From an uncultured Peptococcaceae bacterium (GTDB lineage: Bacteria; Bacillota; Peptococcia; Peptococcales; Peptococcaceae), in NCBI GenBank assembly GCA_902496505.1, contig CABVBB010000156.1:1-5970 (forward strand): 5,970 nucleotides of DNA. The letters are read 5' to 3'. How positions within the stretch are numbered: position 1 is the stretch's first letter; every line of letters starts with the position of its first letter. The position numbers and the translations under genes were made by a program. This document shows, in pieces, positions 1 to 5,970 of this stretch. The notes under the pieces are model-generated. The model was not told where the DNA came from, searched no databases, and saw only the letters and a list, made by a program, of their open reading frames with translations.

Positions 1-8
1 AAACAGTG

Positions 9-14
9 TATAAT
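9..14 (+). promoter_or_regulatory. -10 promoter element for the small membrane protein gene
   Basis: The hexamer is a perfect sigma-70/SigA consensus TATAAT, placed 30 bases before the start codon. Transcription would be expected to begin near position 20-22, giving a short leader of about 24 nt that consists mostly of the ribosome binding site. The matching -35 element would lie to the left of the window, so it cannot be checked. The hexamer is not a canonical extended -10, because the bases before it read GTG rather than TGN. The gene downstream reads away from the left edge, and I see no coding sequence in positions 1-44, which fits a promoter here. Confidence 0.6.
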
Positions 15-30
15 GAAATAATTGGACACT

Positions 31-37
31 GAGGAGG
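31..37 (+). promoter_or_regulatory. Ribosome binding site of the small membrane protein gene
   Basis: GAGGAGG lies 7 nt before the ATG at 45. It is a strong Shine-Dalgarno match and supports this ATG as the true start of the small gene, which otherwise has no recognised homology to back it. Confidence 0.8.
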
Positions 38-44
38 ATAAGAC

Positions 45-362
45 ATGAAACAGTTTTATAAGATCAGCAAGCGAGTCTTTTATTTTTTAATGGCTCTCTG
101 GGCACTGCTTTTATTGGTCCCATCGATCGAATTAGCCTATCGATATATATCTTTCGGTCTCTTAGTTTGTTATCTCGGCGTGCAAAATATTATTTTGCTC
201 AATCTCGGGCAGCGCTCTGGTGAAATGCCAGACAAGCTCGTGATGTATCAGGAACAGTTAGGCGAACGCAAAGGCTTGATCCGCTATGCTGTCGTGGCAG
301 CCGCCTTGATCCTAATCGGTCTGCTCATCGTCTACGGCGGCTATACCGTCCTGCCGCATTAA
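45..362 (+). CDS. Hypothetical small membrane protein with three predicted transmembrane helices
   Basis: I do not recognise this 105-residue protein. It shows three hydrophobic segments long enough to cross the membrane, at about residues 11-30, 33-54 and 80-101. The N-terminus is basic (four Lys/Arg in the first ten residues), and the 25-residue loop between helices 2 and 3 is polar with several Lys/Arg. By the positive-inside rule both should be cytoplasmic, with the C-terminus outside. There is no cleavable signal peptide, no lipobox, and no catalytic motif that I can see. The gene is very likely real: it has a consensus -10, a strong Shine-Dalgarno site 7 nt before the ATG, and a terminator 3 nt after its TAA stop. 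It appears to be transcribed alone and converges on the smc-ftsY-deaminase operon, so its neighbours give no functional hint. The product could be a lineage-specific inner-membrane protein or a small accessory subunit; nothing supports a narrower call. Confidence 0.85.
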   Translation: MKQFYKISKRVFYFLMALWALLLLVPSIELAYRYISFGLLVCYLGVQNIILLNLGQRSGEMPDKLVMYQEQLGERKGLIRYAVVAAALILIGLLIVYGGYTVLPH

Positions 363-365
363 TAC

Positions 366-414
366 AAAAGAGTGCCTCAAGCAGCTGATGAATAACTGCT
401 TGAGGCACTCTTTT
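366..414. terminator. Bidirectional intrinsic terminator shared by convergent genes
   Basis: Two perfect 19-base arms (366-384 and 396-414) are exact inverted complements around an 11-base loop (385-395). The GC-bearing core GAGTGCCTCAAGCAG is flanked by A4 on the left and T5 on the right (411-415), so a U tract follows the hairpin on either strand. It sits 3 nt after the stop of the + strand membrane protein gene and 9 nt after the TAG stop of the minus-strand deaminase gene, as expected for a terminator serving both units and blocking read-through in each direction. Confidence 0.93.
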
Positions 415-423
415 TGTCGTGAT

Positions 424-1719
424 CTAGTTTTGGGTGATCGCACGTGCGGCCTGGCTCATCTCAGCCTTGACCTTGTCCAGATCGAGCTTGGTGAAACGGC
501 GGTCACGCATGATGATCTGACCATTGATGATGGTCGTCTTGACATCAGCACCCTGTGAGGAATAGACCATATCCGAAATGATATTGTTATGCGGATAATA
601 ATGCAGCGCTTCCAAGTTGATAAGGATCACATCGGCTTTTTTGCCTATTTCCAACGTACCGATCTCTTGATCCCATCCCAGGGCTTTGGCCCCGCCGATG
701 GTCGCCATACGCAGGATGTCATAGGCATCAAGCGCAGTCGGGTCCATGCTGTTGAGCTTATGCAAAAAGGAGCAGACGCTAAGATCGCGCATGAGATTCA
801 TGCTATTGTTGCTGGAGGCTCCGTCAGTGCCCAAACCAACGGTAATATTTTTAGCCAATAGCTGAGGGACTGGGGCTGTGCCGCTGGCTAACTTCATATT
901 GCTGACAGGACAATGGGCGACACTGACGCCCCGCTGGGCTAAGATATCCATATCCTGCTCGGTCAAATGCACACAGTGTGCCGCTAAGGTCGGCCGTTCA
1001 AAAACACCGAGATCATTCAAATATTCGACAGGCGTTTTGCCGTAGCCTTCCCGGATCTGCCGCAGCTCATCTTGCGTCTCCGCTACATGCACATGAAGAC
1101 CTGCTTGGCAGTCCTGCGCTGTCTCAACGATTTTAGTCATATAATCCGGCGGGCAAGTATACGGCGCATGAGGACCAAACCGAACATGGATCCGGCCGTC
1201 GGCTTGACCATGCCATTTATCAAAGAGGTCTTTGTTTTCCCGAATGCTGTTGTCATCATGATCTGTGTCTTTGATACAGCCTCTGGAGAGGTCAGCCCGG
1301 ATGCCGATCTCTGCTGCGGCCTGAGCCACATGGTCCATGCTGGAATACATATCGGCAAAGGTGGTGGTGCCGGAAGCGATCATTTCGGCCATAGCCAGCA
1401 GACTGCCCCAATAAATATGCTCATCGCTCATCTTGGCTTCAGCAGGCCAAATGCGCTCAGTTAGCCAGGGCATCAGTTCCATATCGTCCGCATAGCTGCG
1501 CAGCAAAGTCATCGCAGCATGGTTATGGGTATTGACCAGGCCCGGCATCGCCAAGGTATGGCTACCGTCGATGATCTCAACATCACCGCCCGCCAGCAGA
1601 TCCATTGGAACCTCTCCCAGTGCACGGATCTGTGTGCCGTCGATCAAAATGTCGCCATGTTCCACTGTAGGCTGGGTCATGGTCAGGTAATCCACGTTCT
1701 TTAGCAAAATCTTGGACAT
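424..1719 (-). CDS. mtaD: 5'-methylthioadenosine/S-adenosylhomocysteine deaminase (amidohydrolase family)
   Basis: A 431-residue cytosolic amidohydrolase that, by family, hydrolytically deaminates methylthioadenosine and S-adenosylhomocysteine to the inosyl forms, releasing ammonia. This salvages by-products of S-adenosylmethionine use. The zinc-binding set is complete: HNH at residues 65-67 after the MPGLVNTH strand, His211 in HVAE, and Asp299 in GTDGASSNNS. Glu214 and His248 (AHCVH) fit the catalytic acid/base positions. Glu94 in WPAE and His184 in GPHAPYTC match the substrate-contact residues known from the Thermotoga enzyme TM0936. The ends form the small beta-sandwich domain (about 1-58 and 355-410). 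Length is typical of the family. The ATG is supported by GGAGG 7 nt upstream, which abuts the ftsY stop, making it the third visible gene of the smc operon. It ends at the shared terminator. The exact substrate cannot be told from sequence; related members act on other adenosine derivatives, and some are annotated as chlorohydrolases. Confidence 0.9.
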   Translation of the reverse strand: MSKILLKNVDYLTMTQPTVEHGDILIDGTQIRALGEVPMDLLAGGDVEIIDGSHTLAMPGLVNTHNHAAMTLLRSYADDMELMPWLTERIWPAEAKMSDEHIYWGSLLAMAEMIASGTTTFADMYSSMDHVAQAAAEIGIRADLSRGCIKDTDHDDNSIRENKDLFDKWHGQADGRIHVRFGPHAPYTCPPDYMTKIVETAQDCQAGLHVHVAETQDELRQIREGYGKTPVEYLNDLGVFERPTLAAHCVHLTEQDMDILAQRGVSVAHCPVSNMKLASGTAPVPQLLAKNITVGLGTDGASSNNSMNLMRDLSVCSFLHKLNSMDPTALDAYDILRMATIGGAKALGWDQEIGTLEIGKKADVILINLEALHYYPHNNIISDMVYSSQGADVKTTIINGQIIMRDRRFTKLDLDKVKAEMSQAARAITQN

Positions 1720-1726
1720 ATTTTGG

Positions 1727-1734
1727 CCTCCTTA
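1727..1734 (-). promoter_or_regulatory. Shine-Dalgarno site of mtaD fused with the ftsY stop codon
   Basis: Read on the minus strand, these bases are TAAGGAGG. TAA is the in-frame stop of ftsY, and the same bases extend the Shine-Dalgarno match to the 16S rRNA tail. A 7-nt spacer leads to the deaminase ATG. Ribosomes finishing ftsY therefore stop directly on the next gene's binding site, which favours translational coupling. Confidence 0.85.
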
Positions 1735-2715
1735 ATTGGTCGCTTCTTCGTCATCCTCTGACTCATCCAGGAACAAGGCAGCAGCAAAGCTCTGCGGGTC
1801 AAAGATCTGCAGATCGTTGATCTGTTCGCCGACACCGATCATTTTGACGGGCAGATCATATTCTGCACGAATACCGATGGTGATGCCGCCTTTGGCTGTC
1901 CCATCGAGCTTCGTCAGGATGACCCCTGTCACACCGCTGGCTTCGCCAAAGGTCTTGGCTTGAGACAGCGCATTCTGCCCAGTAGTAGCATCCAATACCA
2001 AAAGCACTTCTTTCAGCGCACCAGGCGCTTCGCGGTCGATGACTTTGCGGATCTTGCTCAGCTCGCTCATCAAATTGGCCTTATTCTGCAGACGGCCTGC
2101 GGTATCGATGATCAAGACATCTGCCTTGCGGGATTTGGATGCGGCAATGGCGTCAAATACCACCGCAGCGGGGTCAGCCCCCTCTTGGTGACTAATGACA
2201 TCGACACCGACCCGTTCGCCCCAAATTTTGAGCTGGTCGCTAGCTGCAGCACGGAAGGTATCAGCCGCCCCTAGGATGACTTTGTAGTCCTCATTGGTCA
2301 AATAATTGGCCAATTTGCCGATGCTGGTGGTCTTACCGACGCCATTGACACCGACCACCAAAATAATATTGAGCTCACCGCGTGTCAAATTCAAACTTTC
2401 GGTCTCACTGCCCATCAAAGCGATGATCTCTTCTACCAAGGCCTGCCGCAGGTCTTCGGCATACTTGATCTTGTCGCGTTTTTCCCTCTCCCGCAGTTTT
2501 TCTACCAGATCGATCGCGGTATTGACGCCGACGTCGCCTTGGATCAGCGCTTCTTCCAATTCTTCATAGAGATCCTCATCGATCTCCTTGCCTGTAAAGA
2601 CATCAAAGACCTTTTCCACGAACCCCTTGCGGGTCTTGGTCAAACTTTCATTCAGTTCCTCATTGCTGCTGCCGCCAAAACCCAGCGACGCTTTCACTTT
2701 TGCAAAAAATCCCAT
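1732..2715 (-). CDS. ftsY: Signal recognition particle receptor FtsY (SRP GTPase)
   Basis: The 327-residue protein is the membrane-associated receptor for the signal recognition particle. It pairs with Ffh bound to ribosome-nascent chain complexes and hands them to the Sec translocon. The N domain is at about residues 20-100, preceded by a short N-terminus (MGFFAKVKASLGFG) resembling the amphipathic membrane-targeting helix of B. subtilis FtsY. The G domain follows with all motifs intact: G1 GVNGVGKTT at 122-130, the insertion-box motif DTFRAAA at 152-158, G3 DTAGR at 204-208, G4 TKLDG at 268-272, and the closing GVGEQ at 294-298. There is no long acidic A domain as in E. coli; length and layout match the Bacillus type (about 329 residues). 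The last eleven residues, after the final helix, are mostly Asp/Glu, which is somewhat unusual. The ATG has GGAGG 7 nt upstream, overlapping the smc stop. The smc-ftsY adjacency is a common Firmicutes arrangement. Confidence 0.97.
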   Translation of the reverse strand: MGFFAKVKASLGFGGSSNEELNESLTKTRKGFVEKVFDVFTGKEIDEDLYEELEEALIQGDVGVNTAIDLVEKLREREKRDKIKYAEDLRQALVEEIIALMGSETESLNLTRGELNIILVVGVNGVGKTTSIGKLANYLTNEDYKVILGAADTFRAAASDQLKIWGERVGVDVISHQEGADPAAVVFDAIAASKSRKADVLIIDTAGRLQNKANLMSELSKIRKVIDREAPGALKEVLLVLDATTGQNALSQAKTFGEASGVTGVILTKLDGTAKGGITIGIRAEYDLPVKMIGVGEQINDLQIFDPQSFAAALFLDESEDDEEATN

Positions 2716-2722
2716 ATACCTT

Positions 2723-2730
2723 CCTCCTTA
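2723..2730 (-). promoter_or_regulatory. Shine-Dalgarno site of ftsY fused with the smc stop codon
   Basis: On the minus strand these bases read TAAGGAGG, with TAA ending smc and GGAGG serving ftsY, followed by 7 nt and the ATG. The arrangement is base-for-base the same in layout as the ftsY/mtaD junction, with only the spacer sequence differing. Confidence 0.85.
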
Positions 2731-5700
2731 TTGATAATCCGTCAATTTTACCGACATGAGCCGTGATACGCCGTTGTTTTCCATAGCGACGCCATAGAGC
2801 GTATCGGCTGCTTCCATCGTGCCCTTACGGTGGGAGATCACGATGAACTGCGTTTTATTGGTATATTCCTTGATAAAGCGGGCAAAACGCTCTACATTGA
2901 CCTCATCCAGCGCGGCCTCGATCTCATCCAAGATGCAGAACGGACTGGGCTTGACAGTAAGCAGTGCAAAAAGCAGCGCAATGGCCGTCATAGCTCGCTC
3001 ACCGCCAGAAAGCAGTGATAAGATCTGCTCTTTTTTACCGGGCGGCTGGGCAACGATCTCGATACCTGTCAGCAGATAATCGTTAGGCGTGGATAATTCC
3101 AGCCGCGCTTGTCCGCCTGCAAACATGGTCCGAAACACCTCCGAAAAGGTATCGTTGACTACCTGGTAGGTCTCTTTGAATTTTTGAGCCATGATCTGCT
3201 CCATTTCCTTGATGACCTTGTTCAAGGACTGCTTAGCCTGCTCCAGATCTTCCATCTGTTCCGTCAAAAAGACCAGACGCTCCTGGACTTGCTGATGCTC
3301 TTCAATGGCATTGAAGTTGATCGGGCCGAGGTTTTGCACGGCTGCCTTCAGCTTGCTGATGCGCTTTTGGGCTTCTTTTTCATTATCGATATCGATCTTG
3401 CGCAAAAGCGCTTCTTCGTAGGTGCATTCAAAGGATTGACTCAAATGCTGCAAAGCGTTTTCGATCTGCAGCCGCACTTTATTCAGCGCCACATCCAACT
3501 GATAACGCTGCTCTTTGACGCGGTCTAACTGCTGCTGCAAGACCTTGGCCTTTTCTTCGGCAGCTGTTAAGGTCTCCTGCAGGTTTTGCCGCTGCTCCTT
3601 CTGCTGCTGCAAAGCCTGGCCCTGCGCTTGCTGCTTGACAGTGAGCTGCTGCAGCAACCGTTTGTACTCCTCCAGCTCCTGATCTTTGTTGGCAAAGCGT
3701 GCCATCAGCGCCTCCAAGTCGGTCTCTTTTTGCTTGGCCTGGCGCAGGAATTCCTGACGCTGATCCTTAAGCTGCTGAGCCTGCTCCAAAAAAATATGCT
3801 GACGCTGCTCGCTGGTCGCCAATTGGATCTGGCTTTGTTGATATTTTTGCTGCAGATCACTGAGCTGACCGTCTGCCTGTGCACTCTGCGCTTTGAGGTC
3901 AGCGATCTGTTCAGCTAGGGCTTCTTGACCCCCGATGATCTGCTGGGCCAGCAGTTCTTCCTTTTGCAGAGCTTGCTCGAGGCTCGCCTTGTCACTTACA
4001 AGCTGCTGCTCATCCATTTCCTCGATAGTGATCTCATTGGACAGACGGTGTTTTTCCTTTAACAGCTGCTCTCTTTTTTGCTGTACTTCCTGCTGCTTGA
4101 GCTGTTGTGCTTGCTCGTCTGCCCTCAGGGTCTCGATCTCCGTGGTCAAAGTCTGATACTGAAGCGTCATTTGTTCCAGCTGTGCTTGGTGCTGTTTCTG
4201 CTGTTCACGAAAGAGCTGTGTCTTGCCCTCAAGCTCTGTGATCTGCCGCTGCCTGCTCAAAAGACCGCCCTTTTGCTTGGCGTAATTACCACCGGTAAGG
4301 GCGCCGCCAGGCGTGAGCAGCTCGCCATCCAAGGTGACCAAGCGATAATTAAAGCCATGCTTTTTGCCGATCGCTACTGCTGATGCCATATCCTTGACGA
4401 CCCAGACTTTGCCCAGCAAATGATTCATCACACCAGTATACTGCGGATCAAAGGTGATTAGATCCACGGCCAGCCCTAAGACACTAGGCTCCTCCAGTCT
4501 CTCTGCTGCCTTTTTGCCTTTGACCGTATTGAGCGGCAAAAAAGTTGCCCGCCCCTTTTGGTGCTGCTTCAAATACTGGATCGCCTGCTGGGCAGCACTG
4601 TCGCTCTCAACGACGATATTTTGCACCGCTGCTCCCATCACAGTTTCGATCGCTCTCTCCAAATGATCAGGGACCTGGATGAGCTGAGCCACTGTGCCGA
4701 TGATACCAGGCAGACGACCAGCTTTTTTTTGCTCCAACACTGATTTGACGCCGAATTGATAGCCTTCCCCTGATTCCTCCAGCTCTTTTAACGCCTGCAG
4801 TCGGGAATGGGCCTGTTGATAAAGCCCATTCGTCTCTTCCAAAGCTCGGCGCGCCTGCTCGCGCTTATCCAAATATGCCTGCTGCAAGCGATTCTTTTCC
4901 TGCTTCTGCTGCTGAGCTTGTTCATGTTCTGCCATCAGCTGAGTCAGTGCTGCCTCTAACGCTGACAACTCTTGCGCCAGCTGAGCTTTTTCTGCATTCA
5001 GCCGCTGGACTTTTTCGCCGATGCGCTTCAAGCGGCTGTCGTTATTTTGCAGCTCCTGCCGCAGACGACTGCGCTCGTTGTTGTTGCGGGCCTGCTCGCG
5101 CATTGCCTCAATAGTTTCTGCCTGAGCGGCCTGCAGCGCATCCGCTGTCGCTTTGAGCGTTTGATCGAGCTGAGCGATCTGCTCACCCAGCTGCTTATTT
5201 TCCCGACGATGTGCCAGCAATTGATCAGACAGGGCTGCGTGCTCCTGCTCTTTGTCCTGCAGCTGCTGATCGATCTTTTGCGCCTCCAGCCGGAAGTAAG
5301 CCGCTTCCTCCTGCAGCTTTTTATCCTGCTCACTGAAGCTGGATCTCAGCTGGATCGTGAGCGTGATATCGCTTTCACATTTTTCCACCTGGCTCTGCAG
5401 CTCATAATACGCTTCCTGAGCCGCTGAAACGTCCTGCTCCATCTGCTGCGCAGCCAGCTTGTCCTGTTCCAATTGCGCAGCCAGCTGAGCATATCCAGCC
5501 ATCTGCTGGGCTAATTGATCCTCTGTCTGCGAAAGCTCTGCGCTCAATTGCTTTTCCTTCGCTTGATTGTCCTCTAAATGGCTGACCTCGATAGATATCT
5601 CCAGCGCATCCAATTCCTGCTTCCAAAGCTGGTAGCTCCTCGCTTTTTCCGCCTGTTCACCCAAAGGACCAACTCGCTCGCCAAGTTCGGCAATGATATC

Positions 5701-5970
5701 GTTTAAGCGCAGCATATTCTCTTCTGTATCTTCCAGCTTGCGCTCTGCTTCCCGCTTGCGGTGCTTGTATTTGATGATGCCTGCCGCTTCCTCGATCAGC
5801 CCGCGCCGATCTTCCGGCTTCAAGGACAATATTTCATCGACTTTGCCCTGACTGATGATGGAGAAGCCTTCTCTGCCTAAGCCGGTATCCATAAAGAGCT
5901 CATGGATATCCTTCAATCGGCAGGACGTCTTATTGATCAAATATTCGCTTTCGCCTGAACGGTACAGACG
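2728..5970 (-). CDS. smc: Chromosome segregation/condensation ATPase SMC, N-terminus beyond the window
   Basis: This fragment of 1,080 residues covers all of SMC except roughly the first 100, which lie past the right edge. SMC dimers work with ScpA and ScpB to load on DNA near the origin and organise newly replicated chromosomes. Numbering from the window edge, the fragment opens with RSGESEY, a conserved N-terminal head motif, and the Q-loop SIISQGK is at about 37-43. The first coiled-coil arm spans about 75-395. The hinge is at about 400-570, with the glycine-rich PGGALTGG at 554-561. The returning coiled coil is at about 575-930. The C-terminal head has the signature LLSGGER (986-992), Walker B FCILDE followed by the D-loop ALDE (1011-1023), and the H-loop His at about 1047 in ISHRKGTM. 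Walker A is outside the window. The frame stays open to the edge, so a TTG at 5938-5940 is an internal Leu, not a start. The arms are strikingly Gln-rich. Estimated full length of about 1,180 residues matches B. subtilis SMC. Confidence 0.97.
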   Translation of the reverse strand, partial: RLYRSGESEYLINKTSCRLKDIHELFMDTGLGREGFSIISQGKVDEILSLKPEDRRGLIEEAAGIIKYKHRKREAERKLEDTEENMLRLNDIIAELGERVGPLGEQAEKARSYQLWKQELDALEISIEVSHLEDNQAKEKQLSAELSQTEDQLAQQMAGYAQLAAQLEQDKLAAQQMEQDVSAAQEAYYELQSQVEKCESDITLTIQLRSSFSEQDKKLQEEAAYFRLEAQKIDQQLQDKEQEHAALSDQLLAHRRENKQLGEQIAQLDQTLKATADALQAAQAETIEAMREQARNNNERSRLRQELQNNDSRLKRIGEKVQRLNAEKAQLAQELSALEAALTQLMAEHEQAQQQKQEKNRLQQAYLDKREQARRALEETNGLYQQAHSRLQALKELEESGEGYQFGVKSVLEQKKAGRLPGIIGTVAQLIQVPDHLERAIETVMGAAVQNIVVESDSAAQQAIQYLKQHQKGRATFLPLNTVKGKKAAERLEEPSVLGLAVDLITFDPQYTGVMNHLLGKVWVVKDMASAVAIGKKHGFNYRLVTLDGELLTPGGALTGGNYAKQKGGLLSRQRQITELEGKTQLFREQQKQHQAQLEQMTLQYQTLTTEIETLRADEQAQQLKQQEVQQKREQLLKEKHRLSNEITIEEMDEQQLVSDKASLEQALQKEELLAQQIIGGQEALAEQIADLKAQSAQADGQLSDLQQKYQQSQIQLATSEQRQHIFLEQAQQLKDQRQEFLRQAKQKETDLEALMARFANKDQELEEYKRLLQQLTVKQQAQGQALQQQKEQRQNLQETLTAAEEKAKVLQQQLDRVKEQRYQLDVALNKVRLQIENALQHLSQSFECTYEEALLRKIDIDNEKEAQKRISKLKAAVQNLGPINFNAIEEHQQVQERLVFLTEQMEDLEQAKQSLNKVIKEMEQIMAQKFKETYQVVNDTFSEVFRTMFAGGQARLELSTPNDYLLTGIEIVAQPPGKKEQILSLLSGGERAMTAIALLFALLTVKPSPFCILDEIEAALDEVNVERFARFIKEYTNKTQFIVISHRKGTMEAADTLYGVAMENNGVSRLMSVKLTDYQ

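Noticed and set aside
1..44. Riboswitch or leader RNA upstream of the small membrane protein gene.
   Set aside because: Only 44 bases are visible, and the predicted leader after the -10 is about 24 nt, too short for a structured riboswitch.
1072..1464. A 130-codon + strand frame antisense to the deaminase gene.
   Set aside because: It lies opposite the conserved amidohydrolase coding sequence, including metal-site and substrate-site motifs, and its translation resembles no protein family I know.
3580..4210. CTG/CAG triplet repeats considered as a microsatellite or repeat element.
   Set aside because: The longest uninterrupted runs are only a few triplets, and all are in frame as Gln codons of the coiled coil, so they are coding composition rather than a separate repeat.
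3109..5427. Several long + strand open frames antisense to smc, including Leu-rich ones that look like membrane proteins (for example 3109-3528, 3586-3918, 4972-5427).
   Set aside because: They are the complement of a Gln-rich coiled coil: CAG/CAA read backwards becomes CTG/TTG, giving Leu-rich translations. They lie within conserved smc coding sequence and have no support of their own.
5028..5626. Minus-strand alternate frames inside smc (5028-5333 and 5402-5626), considered as signs of a frameshift.
   Set aside because: The main smc frame runs without interruption from the window edge to 2728 with all expected motifs in order; these are overlapping shadows.
5938..5940. TTG considered as the start codon of the long SMC frame.
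   Set aside because: The frame continues upstream to the edge with RLYRSGESEY, which aligns to RVYRSGESEF of B. subtilis SMC near residue 103. The TTG is an internal Leu, and a start there would omit Walker A.
1..5970. Searched for a mobile element, CRISPR array, toxin-antitoxin pair, tRNA/rRNA gene or other accessory system.
   Set aside because: Nearly all bases are taken by four genes, three of them well-known core genes. I saw no direct repeat array, transposase motif or tRNA-like cloverleaf, and no room for a further gene.

Overview
This window is a stretch of ordinary bacterial core chromosome. It carries one complete small gene on the + strand (a hypothetical membrane protein) and, converging on it, the downstream end of a tightly packed minus-strand operon: smc, then ftsY, then an amidohydrolase of the MTA/SAH deaminase type. 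The smc-ftsY gene order, strong GGAGG ribosome binding sites, and the close resemblance of the SMC and FtsY proteins to their Bacillus subtilis counterparts point to a Bacillota (Firmicutes) genome of roughly middling GC. The deaminase and the DEIEAALDE form of the SMC Walker B region would fit Clostridia or Negativicutes, but this is a weak inference and no genus can be named from sequence reading alone.

Layout from left to right: a -10 promoter element and Shine-Dalgarno site (9-37) precede a 105-residue three-helix membrane protein (45-362). A perfect 19-bp inverted repeat with T tracts on both strands (366-414) serves as a shared terminator for the two converging units. The minus strand then holds the deaminase (424-1719), ftsY (1732-2715) and smc (2728 to the right edge). 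SMC runs off the window at its N-terminus and lacks about 100 residues, including the Walker A motif. There are no gene-free stretches over 300 bases; the longest non-coding stretch is the 61 bases that hold the terminator.

How the genes relate: smc encodes the chromosome-condensing ATPase and ftsY the signal recognition particle receptor GTPase, two housekeeping functions that are commonly neighbours in Firmicutes. The deaminase belongs to the salvage of methylthioadenosine and S-adenosylhomocysteine, the by-products of S-adenosylmethionine use. Both junctions are 12 nt and have the same architecture: the upstream stop codon TAA forms the first three bases of the next gene's Shine-Dalgarno sequence (TAAGGAGG, 7 nt, ATG). 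This implies co-transcription and probably translational coupling.

I found no mobile element, CRISPR array, RNA gene or defence-type module, and no convincing new system. The points worth a second look are modest: the duplicated stop/Shine-Dalgarno junctions, the glutamine-rich SMC arms, a roughly threefold excess of GATC, the acidic tail on FtsY, the unrecognised small membrane protein, and the dyad around its -10 element.
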